Position numbers and translations under genes: made by a program. This document shows positions 19,138-26,781 of a stretch of 64,000 nt of DNA, piece after piece. The notes below the pieces were generated by a model that did not search any database, was not told the origin of the DNA, and saw only the letters and a list, made by a program, of their open reading frames with translations. Source of the DNA: Microbispora amethystogenes (GTDB lineage: Bacteria > Actinomycetota > Actinomycetes > Streptosporangiales > Streptosporangiaceae); contig NZ_BOOB01000004.1 in NCBI RefSeq assembly GCF_016863015.1, positions 62,001-126,000 on the forward strand, read 5' to 3'. Every line of letters begins with the position of its first letter. The stretch's first letter is position 1.

Positions 19138-19292
19138 CCACGCGCACAAGCCGCCGAGGCCGGACGACGGCGAGGACCGCGCCCCTGCCAGTAGCGCCGA
19201 ACCTGACCCCCACCACGACGGCCATGGACCGACGGGGCCGGGCGACAGCGGGGGTCGCATCGATGTCCCCCGCGCCGGATGTGGCTCCATGA
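19134..19292 (+). CDS. Possible 52-residue ORF bridging DUF4129 and DUF4350 genes
   Basis: Its ATG overlaps the DUF4129 stop (ATGA at 19134-19137) and its TGA overlaps the next ATG (ATGA at 19289-19292). A ribosome could therefore pass from gene to gene without leaving. The peptide is T/R-rich (MTTRTSRRGRTTARTAPL) and matches nothing I know. Alternatives: a genuine coupling peptide, or the original start of the DUF4350 protein displaced by a frameshift, since that protein's N-terminus is also T/R-rich. Confidence 0.4.
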   Translation: MTTRTSRRGRTTARTAPLPVAPNLTPTTTAMDRRGRATAGVASMSPAPDVAP

Positions 19293-20494
19293 CCGCGACC
19301 ACGACCCGGACCACGACCGGGACTACGACCGGGAGCGCGACCCGGGCCGGGACGCGGCGGCGGGGCCGGGGAACGGCCTGGGGCACGCTGGTGGTGCTGC
19401 TCGTGCTGGGCGCGGCGGCGCTGCCCGCGTTGCTCGCGCCGGACCAGCCCACCGGGCGGCTCCTGGACCCGGCCGACACCTCGCTCATCGGGAGCTCGGC
19501 CCTCTCCCGGCTGCTCGAAGCGCACGGGGTGGAGGTCGTCCGGGTGGAGACGCCGGGCGCGGCGGTGGCCGCCGCGGGGCCGCAGACCCTGCTGCTGATC
19601 ACCGAGGCGAGCCTGCTCGGGAGCCACGACGCCGCCGTCCGGCTGGCCGAGGCGCCCGGCGACCGGCTCATCGCCGGACACGCGTCCTTCCTCGACGTCC
19701 TCGCCCCGGGCCTGAACAGGGAGAGCGTCGAGCGCGTCCGCTCCCGGCCGCCCCGGTGCGCGCTGCGGGAGGCCGTGCGGGCCGGTGACGCCTTCACCGG
19801 CGGCATCTCCTTCTCCAGCCCGCCCGGGTCCACGGGCTGCTATCCGGCGGGCGACGGTCACACGCTGGTCCGTTACACGGAGGACGGGCACACGGTGACC
19901 GCGCTGGGCGACGCGTCGTTCCTGACCAACATGTGGCTCGCGGACGACGGCAACGCGGCGCTCGCGCTGAACCTGGCCGGTGCGCGGCCCAAGCTGGTCT
20001 GGCTCGCCCAGGGCGACGATCCCGCCGAGGCCGAAGACGGTGCGACCGGGGCGGACGGCGAACCGGCCAGGTCGCTCGGCGACCTCATCCCGGGCGGCGT
20101 CACCTGGGCGGTCTTCCAGCTCGTCGTCGCGGTGGCCGTGACCGCCCTGTGGCGGGCGCGCCGTCTCGGGCCGGTCGTGACCGAGCGCCTCCCCGTGGTC
20201 GTCCGGGCCTCGGAGACCGTGGAGGGGCGGGGCCTGCTCTACCGGTCGCGCCGGGCCAGGGACCGCGCCGCCCTCGCCCTGCGGGCCGCCGCCGCCGACC
20301 GGCTCGCCCCTCTCCTGGGCGTGCCGCGTACGGCGACGGCCGAGGAGGTGGCCGACGCCGCGGCGGCGCGCACCGGGCAGGACCCGGGACCGGTGCGGGC
20401 GCTGCTGTGCGGTCCCGAACCGGCCGACGACGCCGCACTGGTGGCCCTGGCCGCCGACCTGGACACTTTGGAAAGGCAGGTTCGAGACTCGTGA
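19289..20494 (+). CDS. DUF4350 domain membrane protein
   Basis: A 401-residue protein. After a T/R-rich N-terminus there is a transmembrane segment (about 30-52: GTLVVLLVLGAAALPALLA). A predicted extracytoplasmic DUF4350 domain with a Rossmann-like core follows (SSALSRLLEAHGVEVVRVET, LLLITEASLLG), then a second membrane segment near 270 and a cytoplasmic C-terminal region. DUF4350 genes sit between DUF4129 and MoxR genes in many actinobacteria. The ATG overlaps the stop of a 52-codon frame; if that frame is a frameshifted N-terminus, the true protein would begin at 19134. Function unknown. Confidence 0.83.
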   Translation: MTATTTRTTTGTTTGSATRAGTRRRGRGTAWGTLVVLLVLGAAALPALLAPDQPTGRLLDPADTSLIGSSALSRLLEAHGVEVVRVETPGAAVAAAGPQTLLLITEASLLGSHDAAVRLAEAPGDRLIAGHASFLDVLAPGLNRESVERVRSRPPRCALREAVRAGDAFTGGISFSSPPGSTGCYPAGDGHTLVRYTEDGHTVTALGDASFLTNMWLADDGNAALALNLAGARPKLVWLAQGDDPAEAEDGATGADGEPARSLGDLIPGGVTWAVFQLVVAVAVTALWRARRLGPVVTERLPVVVRASETVEGRGLLYRSRRARDRAALALRAAAADRLAPLLGVPRTATAEEVADAAAARTGQDPGPVRALLCGPEPADDAALVALAADLDTLERQVRDS

Positions 20495-21567
20495 CCACCC
20501 CCGGACCGGGCGCCGCCCCCTCGGCGTCGTCCCCCGTACCCCCGGCCACCCCGCCACCTGCGCCACCGATGCCGCCGGCTCCGTCGTCCGCGTCGCTTCC
20601 GCCGCTGCCGGCGCCTCCCGGGGCCGACGCCGCGCGGGAGGCGCTGGCGGCGCTGCGCGCGGAGGTCGGCAAGGCGGTCGTGGGCCAGGACCCGGTCGTC
20701 ACCGGCCTGGTCATCGCGCTGCTCTGCCGGGGTCACGTGCTGCTGGAAGGCGTGCCCGGGGTGGCCAAGACCCTGCTCGTCCGCACGCTGTCGGCCGCGC
20801 TCGCGCTCGACTTCAAGCGTGTGCAGTTCACCCCCGACCTGATGCCGGGCGACGTGACGGGATCGCTGGTCTACGACGCGCGGACGGCGGAGTTCGAGTT
20901 CCGCGAGGGGCCGGTCTTCACCAACCTGCTGCTCGCCGACGAGATCAACCGCACGCCGCCGAAGACCCAGGCCGCCCTGCTGGAGGCGATGGAGGAACGG
21001 CAGGTCAGCGTCGAGGGAGCGGCCCGCGCGCTGCCCGATCCCTTCATCGTCGTGGCGACGCAGAACCCCGTGGAGTATGAGGGCACCTACCAGCTTCCCG
21101 AGGCGCAGCTCGACCGGTTCCTGCTCAAGCTCACCGTGCCGCTGCCGCCGCGCGAGCAGGAGATCGCCGTCCTCGAACGGCACGCACTCGGCTTCGACCC
21201 GCGCGACCTGTCGGAGCTGAAGGCGGTGGCGTCCGCGGCCGACCTCGCGGCGGGACGCCGGGCGGTCGCCCAGGTCCACGTGGGCCCGGAGGTGCTCGGC
21301 TACATCGTGGACCTCGCCCGGGCCACCCGGCAGTCGCCCTCGCTCCAGCTCGGCGTCTCGCCGCGCGGCGCCACCGCGCTGCTCGCCGCCGCGCGGGCCT
21401 GGGCCTGGCTGTCGGGCCGGTCGTACGTCACCCCCGACGACGTGAAGGCCCTCGCCCGGCCCGCCCTGCGGCACCGCGTGGGGCTGCGCCCGGAGGCCGA
21501 ACTGGAGGGCGCCACCCCGGACGGCATCCTGGAGGGCATCCTGTCGGCCGTACCGGTGCCCCGGTGA
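20491..21567 (+). CDS. MoxR-type AAA+ ATPase
   Basis: A 358-residue AAA+ chaperone-like ATPase. A proline-rich N-terminus (1-45) precedes the ATPase: Walker A EGVPGVAKTLLVRTL, Walker B FTNLLLADEINRTPPKTQAA, sensor 1 VATQNPVEYEGTYQLPEAQL, and a C-terminal lid domain with GVSPRGATALL. MoxR ATPases act with vWA/DUF58 partners to mature or insert protein complexes, sometimes metal-dependent. GTG 20491 overlaps the DUF4350 stop (GTGA), and the DUF58 gene follows after 7 bases, so the pair is co-expressed. The client is unknown. Confidence 0.93.
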   Translation: MTTPGPGAAPSASSPVPPATPPPAPPMPPAPSSASLPPLPAPPGADAAREALAALRAEVGKAVVGQDPVVTGLVIALLCRGHVLLEGVPGVAKTLLVRTLSAALALDFKRVQFTPDLMPGDVTGSLVYDARTAEFEFREGPVFTNLLLADEINRTPPKTQAALLEAMEERQVSVEGAARALPDPFIVVATQNPVEYEGTYQLPEAQLDRFLLKLTVPLPPREQEIAVLERHALGFDPRDLSELKAVASAADLAAGRRAVAQVHVGPEVLGYIVDLARATRQSPSLQLGVSPRGATALLAAARAWAWLSGRSYVTPDDVKALARPALRHRVGLRPEAELEGATPDGILEGILSAVPVPR

Positions 21568-21574
21568 GGGCCTC

Positions 21575-22990
21575 GTGGCGCTGACCGGGCGCGCGGGGCT
21601 GCTCGCCGCCCTCGCCGCGATCGTGGTGCTCCTCGCCCCCGAGCCCGGCCTGGTCGTGCTGGCCGCCGCGCTGGTGCTGGCCGCGCTCGTGACGGCCGAC
21701 CTGCTGCTCGCGGGCGGCGTGCGCGGGTTGCGCTTCCACCGGGACGGCGACAACCGCGTACGGCTCGGCGGGTCGCTCGTGATCGGGCTGGTCGTGGACA
21801 ACCCCGGCCCGCGCCGGCTGCGGGGTGTGCTGCGCGACGCCTGGCAGCCCTCGGCCGGGGCGGCCCCACGGCGGCAGGCGCTCGACGTGCCGCCCGGCGA
21901 GCGACGGCGGCTGGTCACGACGCTGACGCCCGTACGCAGGGGCGACCGGGAGGCCGTGGCCGTGACGGTGCGCTCGGTCGGTCCGCTCGGCCTGGCGGCG
22001 CGGCAGCGGACGTTCGAGGCGCCGTGGACCGTCCGGGTGCTGCCGCCGTTCCTCAGCCGCAGGCATCTGCCGGCGCGGCTGGCCCGCCTGCGCGAGATGG
22101 ACGGACGGCACCCGGCCCTGGTACGCGGCCAGGGCACCGAGTTCGACTCGCTGCGCGAGTACGTGGTCGGCGACGACGTCCGCTCCATCGACTGGCGGGC
22201 GAGCGCCCGGCGCAGCGACGTCGTCGTGCGCACCTGGCGGCCGGAACGCGACCGCCGCGTGCTGATCGTGCTCGACACCGGCCGCACCTCGGCCGGCCGG
22301 ATCGGGACGGCGCCCCTCGGCTTCGGACCGGACGTCAGCGCGCCGGGCTCGGACGCGGGACGCGGCCCCAAAGCCGGTCCAGGGCCCGGTTCGGGGCCCG
22401 GTTCGGGGCCCGGTTCGGGGGCCTCCGGGTGGCCCCGGCTGGACTGGTCGATGGACGCCGCGTTGCTCCTCGCGGCCCTCGCCGCGCGGGCCGGCGACCG
22501 GGTGGACTTCCTCGCCTACGACCGGGCCGTACGGGCCCAGGTGTCCGGCGCGTCGCGCACCGAACTGCTGTCGTCGATGGTGAACGCGATGGCGCCGATC
22601 GAGGCGGAGCTGGTCGAGGCCGACGCGGCCGGGATGGCGGCGGCCGTGCTGTCCCGGGCCCGGCGGCGCTGCCTGGTGGTGCTGCTGACCGACCTGAACA
22701 CGGCGGCCATGGAAGAGGGGCTGCTGCCGGTGCTGCCGCAACTGTCGGCGCGGCACCTGGTCCTGGCCGCCGCGGTGGCCGACCCGCGGGTGGCCGAGAT
22801 GGCGGCCGGGCGGGGCAGCGCCGAGGCGGTGTACGACGCCGCCGCCGCGGAACGGCTGCGCGGCGAGCGGAGCGAGGTCACGGCGACCCTGCGCCGTCAG
22901 GGCGTGGAGGTCGTCGACGCGCTGCCCGAGGACTTCGCCCCCGCGCTCGCCGACGCCTATCTCGCGCTCAAGGCCGCCGGCCGGCTGTGA
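21575..22990 (+). CDS. DUF58/vWA-type membrane protein, MoxR partner
   Basis: A 471-residue protein. Two N-terminal transmembrane segments (about 5-22 and 25-45) precede the DUF58 signature GTEFDSLREYVVGDDVRSID (about 186-205) and a vWA-like domain with LIVLDTGRTS. The family works with MoxR ATPases. A loop after that motif carries a (GPGS)3 run coded by three exact 12-base repeats (22382-22417), probably length-variable. GTG 21575 starts the hydrophobic N-terminus. It is the last plus-strand gene of the operon, which ends convergently against spoIIM. Confidence 0.9.
   Translation: MALTGRAGLLAALAAIVVLLAPEPGLVVLAAALVLAALVTADLLLAGGVRGLRFHRDGDNRVRLGGSLVIGLVVDNPGPRRLRGVLRDAWQPSAGAAPRRQALDVPPGERRRLVTTLTPVRRGDREAVAVTVRSVGPLGLAARQRTFEAPWTVRVLPPFLSRRHLPARLARLREMDGRHPALVRGQGTEFDSLREYVVGDDVRSIDWRASARRSDVVVRTWRPERDRRVLIVLDTGRTSAGRIGTAPLGFGPDVSAPGSDAGRGPKAGPGPGSGPGSGPGSGASGWPRLDWSMDAALLLAALAARAGDRVDFLAYDRAVRAQVSGASRTELLSSMVNAMAPIEAELVEADAAGMAAAVLSRARRRCLVVLLTDLNTAAMEEGLLPVLPQLSARHLVLAAAVADPRVAEMAAGRGSAEAVYDAAAAERLRGERSEVTATLRRQGVEVVDALPEDFAPALADAYLALKAAGRL
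22382..22417 (+). repeat. 12-base tandem repeat (x3) in the DUF58 gene
   Basis: Three exact GGGCCCGGTTCG units coding GPGS; unit length is a multiple of three, so slippage changes loop length without breaking the frame. Confidence 0.8.
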
Positions 22991-23026
22991 CCCGTCAGGC
23001 TATGGGGGCCCGTCAGGCCGTGGGGG
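22991..23026. repeat. 18-base tandem duplication at convergent gene ends
   Basis: CCCGTCAGGCTATGGGGG (22991-23008) is repeated as CCCGTCAGGCCGTGGGGG (23009-23026). The second copy encodes the last residues and stop of the SpoIIM protein, so the duplication straddles its end. Confidence 0.6.
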
Positions 23027-24005
23027 CCAGGTCGGGGGCGCGTTCGATGTCCCCCGTCTCGTTCCGGCGCTCCGCCCGGCGGCCGAAGACGACGACGTAG
23101 GTGAGGAACAGCGCCTCCGCGAGCGCGCCGATCGTGATGCGCGCCCAGGTCGGCAGGCCTGAGGGGGTGACCCCCGCCTCGATGAGCCCGGAGACGAACA
23201 GCACCACGACCAGGCCGAGCGCGACGCTCATCACGGCCCTGCCCTGCTCGGCCAGCGCATCCGCCCGCCGCCTCGGGCCGGGGTCCACGACCGTCCAGCC
23301 CAGCCGCATGCCCACCGCCGCCGCCAGGAACACCGCGGTCAGCTCCAGCATGCCGTGCGGCAGGATCAGCCCCCAGAACACGTCGGCCCTGTCGTGGGCG
23401 TGCATCAGGCCGCCCAGCACCCCGACGTTGGCGGAGTTCTGCCAGAGGATCCACGGGATGGGCAGGCCGAGCAGGATCGCCGAGACCACCACCTGCATGG
23501 ACAGCCAGGCGTTGTTCAGCCACACATGGCCCGCGAAGGACGCCGCCGGGTTCTCCGAGTAGTAGTCGGCGAAGTCGTGCTCGACGATCTGCCGGATCTC
23601 CTCCGGCGTGCCGACCACACCCTGCACGGCCGGGTCGGTCGCCACCCACACGCCCATGACGTACGCCACGACTAGTGAGGCGACCGTGGCGCCGATCCAC
23701 CAGCGCCGGGCCCGGTAGGCGACGACCGGGAACGACACGGTGAAGAACCGGACCACCTCCCGCCAGGCCGGGCTGTGCGCGCCGGTGACGGCCGACCGGG
23801 CCCGCGCGACCAGCGACGACAGACGGCCGGCGAGCAGCGCGTCGGTCGACGCGGACCGGACGATGGACAGGTGCGTGGCCGCCTGCTGGTAGAGCTCCAC
23901 CAGTTCGTCGATCTCCGCGCCGCGCAGCGTGCGCCGCCGCCGTACGAGGTCGTCCAGCCGGTCCCAGGACGGCTTGCTCGCCGCGACGAACGCATCGATG
24001 TCCAC
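23013..24005 (-). CDS. SpoIIM-family (stage II sporulation protein M) membrane protein
   Basis: A 330-residue integral membrane protein. An N-terminal soluble helical part (about 1-95; VDELVELYQQAATHLSIVR-like heptads) precedes about six transmembrane segments. The family signature region contains NNAWLSMQVVVSAILLGLP and WGLILPHGMLELTAVFLA. In Bacillus SpoIIM acts in peptidoglycan hydrolysis at the engulfing septum. In actinobacteria such proteins regularly accompany MoxR-DUF58 and RDD genes. GTG 24005 is chosen because translation upstream of it is arginine-rich and unlike the family. It is divergent from the RDD gene. Confidence 0.85.
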   Translation of the reverse strand: MDIDAFVAASKPSWDRLDDLVRRRRTLRGAEIDELVELYQQAATHLSIVRSASTDALLAGRLSSLVARARSAVTGAHSPAWREVVRFFTVSFPVVAYRARRWWIGATVASLVVAYVMGVWVATDPAVQGVVGTPEEIRQIVEHDFADYYSENPAASFAGHVWLNNAWLSMQVVVSAILLGLPIPWILWQNSANVGVLGGLMHAHDRADVFWGLILPHGMLELTAVFLAAAVGMRLGWTVVDPGPRRRADALAEQGRAVMSVALGLVVVLFVSGLIEAGVTPSGLPTWARITIGALAEALFLTYVVVFGRRAERRNETGDIERAPDLAPTA

Positions 24006-24188
24006 GGATCGGACCCTATCGGCGGCGGCCGCGAGGTGCGCGGCCGTGTCTGGACTTCGCGGAGCGAGGAACGAGCGAGCACGCACCGAGGGCTGCCCAT
24101 GCCGCGCGCCTCCGGCACGACCACGGACTGCAGGCGCCCGATCCGCCGTGCCGAAGGCGCGGCAATTGAACACAGTAGGGTGCGCAGT

Positions 24189-25112
24189 GTGTCCGAAGTC
24201 GTGACGGGTGAGGCCGTCGTCGTCGAGGTCCGCGTGGCCCAGTTGCCCAGCCGCGCCCTGGCCTTCCTCATCGATTTCGTCATCCAGTGGACCGTGCTCG
24301 TCGTGGCGGCCGTGCTGGTCTCCAACGCCTCGGCGCTGACCGACGACGCGCTGTCCGTCGCGCTGATCATCCTGTTCACTGTGCTGGTGATCGTGGGCTA
24401 TCCGGTCGCGTTCGAGACGCTCACCCGGGGCCGCTCACCGGGCAAGCTCGCGCTGGGCCTGCGGGTGGTGAGCGACGACGGCGGGCCGGAGCGTTTCCGG
24501 CAGGCGCTGTTCCGCGGGCTCGCCGGGTTCCTGGAGTTCTGGACGCCGTTGTTCGGCGCCCCGGCGCTCATCACCTCGTTGCTGAACCAGCGCGGCAAGC
24601 GCCTGGGCGACGTGTTCGCCGGGACGATCGTCATCGGCGAGCGCGGGCCGGGCGAGACCCCGCCCCCCGAGATGCCGCCGGCGCTGGCGTCCTGGGCGGC
24701 CACGCTGGAGCTCTCCGGCCTGTCCGGCGAGCTCGCCGCCACCGCCCGGCAGTACCTCGTCCGGTGGCACCAGCTCAGCCCGGCGATGCGGGAGGAGATG
24801 GGGATGCGGGTGGCCGGTCAGGTGAGCGCGCGGATCGCGCCGCCGCCTCCGCCCGGCGTCCCGCCGTACGCCTATCTGGCCGCCGTGCTGGCCGAGCGCA
24901 GGCGCCGGGAGGAGGCGCGGCTCGCCGGAATCCGCGAAAATCGCGCGCGGTACGGCGCGCAGAGGTACGGCCCGCGCGGGCACGGGACGCACGGGGGAAA
25001 TCCCCTGGTCAGCCGCCGGGTCGAGGTACCGCAGGCCGCGCCCGGCACCCCTCGGGGAGAGGCGCGGGAAGGGTCCGCGGCGACGTCCGGAGGATTTGTT
25101 CCGCCGATTTAG
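24189..25112 (+). CDS. RDD-family membrane protein
   Basis: A 307-residue protein with an N-terminal RDD domain (about 15-150). The motif is ...SRALAFLIDFVIQW, then three hydrophobic segments and RGRSPGKLALGLRVV, then RFRQALFRGLAGF. The C-terminal half is soluble, charged and proline-rich, ending in a basic, probably disordered tail. RDD proteins are thought to be transporters or membrane-organising partners; some are Na+/Li+ antiporters. GTG 24189 has no good ribosome site, so a leaderless transcript is possible. It is divergent from spoIIM and is followed by a strong terminator. Confidence 0.82.
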   Translation: MSEVVTGEAVVVEVRVAQLPSRALAFLIDFVIQWTVLVVAAVLVSNASALTDDALSVALIILFTVLVIVGYPVAFETLTRGRSPGKLALGLRVVSDDGGPERFRQALFRGLAGFLEFWTPLFGAPALITSLLNQRGKRLGDVFAGTIVIGERGPGETPPPEMPPALASWAATLELSGLSGELAATARQYLVRWHQLSPAMREEMGMRVAGQVSARIAPPPPPGVPPYAYLAAVLAERRRREEARLAGIRENRARYGAQRYGPRGHGTHGGNPLVSRRVEVPQAAPGTPRGEAREGSAATSGGFVPPI

Positions 25113-25180
25113 GTGTAGACCCGCGACTCGGGGGCACCTGTGGCAATTGCAGGTCATGGGGCATCCTGCAGTGGGGTTGA

Positions 25181-25231
25181 GGCGGGCGCCGCCGGTGTGT
25201 TGAGGGAGAGGTCACACCGACGGCGCCCGCC
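25181..25231. terminator. Bidirectional terminator between the RDD gene and the catabolic array
   Basis: A 19-base-pair stem with one mismatch: GGCGGGCGCCGCCGGTGTG (25181-25199) against CACACCGACGGCGCCCGCC (25213-25231), 13-base loop. It ends both the RDD transcript and the long minus-strand catabolic operon. Confidence 0.88.
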
Positions 25232-25239
25232 TCCGTGTA

Positions 25240-26061
25240 TCACTCCATGGCGGTCAACCGGCCGTACAGCTCCGGACGCCGGTCCCGGAGGAAGGGACGG
25301 CGGCGGCGCGAGGCGGCCACCAGGCCGAGGTCCACCTCCGCGACGGCCACGCCGTCGCCGCCGTCGCCGGCCTGGGCGAGGACGTCGCCGTCCGGCCCGT
25401 AGACGGCGCTCAGCCCGAAGTAGTCCTTCACGCCCTCCTTGCCGACCCGGTTGGCGCAGATGACGAAAAGACCGTTGAAGACGGCGTGCGCCCGGAGTTC
25501 GAGCTGGAAGACCTCACGCATCGGCGCGCTGGCCGACGCGACCGGAACGCAGAGGACCGATCCGCCGCGCAGCGCGACGATCCTGCTCAGCTCGGGGAAG
25601 TGCCGTTCGTAGCAGATGATCGTGCCGACGCCGGTCTCCCCCGTGTCCACCACCTCGGGTTCCGCCCCGCCCGGGCGGAAGTAGAACTTCTCCGGAAACC
25701 CGTTGGAGAACGGCAGGTGGGACTTGCGGTAGACCGACCGCAGCTCACCGCGGACGAAGGTGCACGCGGTGTTGTAGTAGACACCCGGGGTTTCGGCCGC
25801 CTCGAACACCGACGAGACGACCGTGATCCCATGCCGCCGGGACCGCTCGGCCGCCATCGCGTTGGAAGGGCCGTCGAGCTTCTCGGCGAGCTCGAAATAG
25901 TCCGGATCCGGGTCCGGCTGCACGAACGGCACGGCGAACAGTTCGGGTAGCAGGGCGACCCGGGCGCCCTGCCTGGCGGCCTCGTCCAGCAGGTCACCGG
26001 CTCGCCCGACGGTCTCCCGCCGGTCGTCGGTCGCGCGGAGCTGCACTGCGGCGAGCTTCAT
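25240..26061 (-). CDS. Carbon-nitrogen hydrolase, probable beta-ureidopropionase
   Basis: A 273-residue nitrilase-superfamily amidase with the complete Glu-Lys-Cys triad: E40 (LLPELF), K113 (YRKSHLPF) and C150 (GTIICYERHFPE). The C-Y-E-R-H-F-P-E form is typical of N-carbamoyl-beta-alanine, N-carbamoyl-D-amino-acid and N-carbamoylputrescine hydrolases. In this cluster the expected reaction is N-carbamoyl-beta-alanine to beta-alanine, CO2 and ammonia. It is the last gene of the operon, 7 bases after the F420 reductase gene and just before a strong terminator. Substrate assignment rests on context. Confidence 0.85.
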   Translation of the reverse strand: MKLAAVQLRATDDRRETVGRAGDLLDEAARQGARVALLPELFAVPFVQPDPDPDYFELAEKLDGPSNAMAAERSRRHGITVVSSVFEAAETPGVYYNTACTFVRGELRSVYRKSHLPFSNGFPEKFYFRPGGAEPEVVDTGETGVGTIICYERHFPELSRIVALRGGSVLCVPVASASAPMREVFQLELRAHAVFNGLFVICANRVGKEGVKDYFGLSAVYGPDGDVLAQAGDGGDGVAVAEVDLGLVAASRRRRPFLRDRRPELYGRLTAME

Positions 26062-26068
26062 CGGTTCC

Positions 26069-26779
26069 TCACTCCTTCACGGGCACGGACGTCAGGAGAG
26101 GCTGGGGCAGGCCGGTCAGCGCGACACCCGAGCGGGTGCGATAGCGCTTGTTCACGGAGATGAGCACGGCGGTGAGCGGTTCGAGCTGCCGGGCCATCCG
26201 GAGCCGGCCCGCGTCGACGCCCCTGCCGCCGGTCACGTCAGTGGCCAGCGCCATCACCCGCTGCCTGGCCGTCGCGTCGTCACCGCACACGAGCACGTCC
26301 TCATGGGACAGGTCCGCGTCCGGGTCGAGCAGCAGCGGAGCCGCCAGATGGTGGAACGCTCCGGTCACGACCGCGTCCGGCACGATCCCGGCCGCCTCCT
26401 CCGCGGCACTGCCGGCCGGCACGGGCAGTCCGTACGGGCCGTTCCGGTCGAAGCCGAGGGGATTGACGCAGCTCACTACCAGCGCGCCCGCCAGGCCGGC
26501 GGCGAGGGCGCGGACCAGCTCCGCGTGCCCCTCGTACGGCACGGCCAGGATGACGATCCCGGCCTCGGCCACCGCCTCCTCGTTGGAGGTCCCGCGGATC
26601 GGCGCCGGCACTCCGGGCAGCGCCGAGAGCTCCGCCGCCCGCGCGGCGGCGCGGTGCGGGTCGCGCGACCCGATGACGACGGGGTGTCCCGCGCGGGCGA
26701 GCCGGTAGGCGAGCCCGCTTCCCTGCGGTCCGGTGCCGCCGACGACGGCGATGGTCTGGGGAAGAGAGGAATCGAACAC
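26069..26779 (-). CDS. NADPH-dependent F420 reductase (NpdG/Fno family)
   Basis: A 236-residue Rossmann protein of the F420:NADP+ oxidoreductase family. It passes hydride between NADPH and coenzyme F420. The dinucleotide site is AVVGGTGPQGSGLAYRLARA, followed by GHPVVIGSRDP. The later CVNPLGFDRNGPYGLPVPAG and GAFHHLAAPLL also match the family. GTG 26779 is chosen because GAAGGA lies upstream inside the end of the preceding gene, and the stop of that gene is only two bases away. Tight linkage to an F420-type oxidoreductase suggests it supplies F420H2 locally. Family certain to about 0.9; direction of electron flow inferred. Confidence 0.88.
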   Translation of the reverse strand: MFDSSLPQTIAVVGGTGPQGSGLAYRLARAGHPVVIGSRDPHRAAARAAELSALPGVPAPIRGTSNEEAVAEAGIVILAVPYEGHAELVRALAAGLAGALVVSCVNPLGFDRNGPYGLPVPAGSAAEEAAGIVPDAVVTGAFHHLAAPLLLDPDADLSHEDVLVCGDDATARQRVMALATDVTGGRGVDAGRLRMARQLEPLTAVLISVNKRYRTRSGVALTGLPQPLLTSVPVKE

Positions 26780-26781
26780 GC

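Noticed and set aside
23672-24379. Frame opposite the spoIIM/RDD intergenic region
   Set aside because: Overlaps both real genes in another frame and shows only Arg/Ser/Pro bias.
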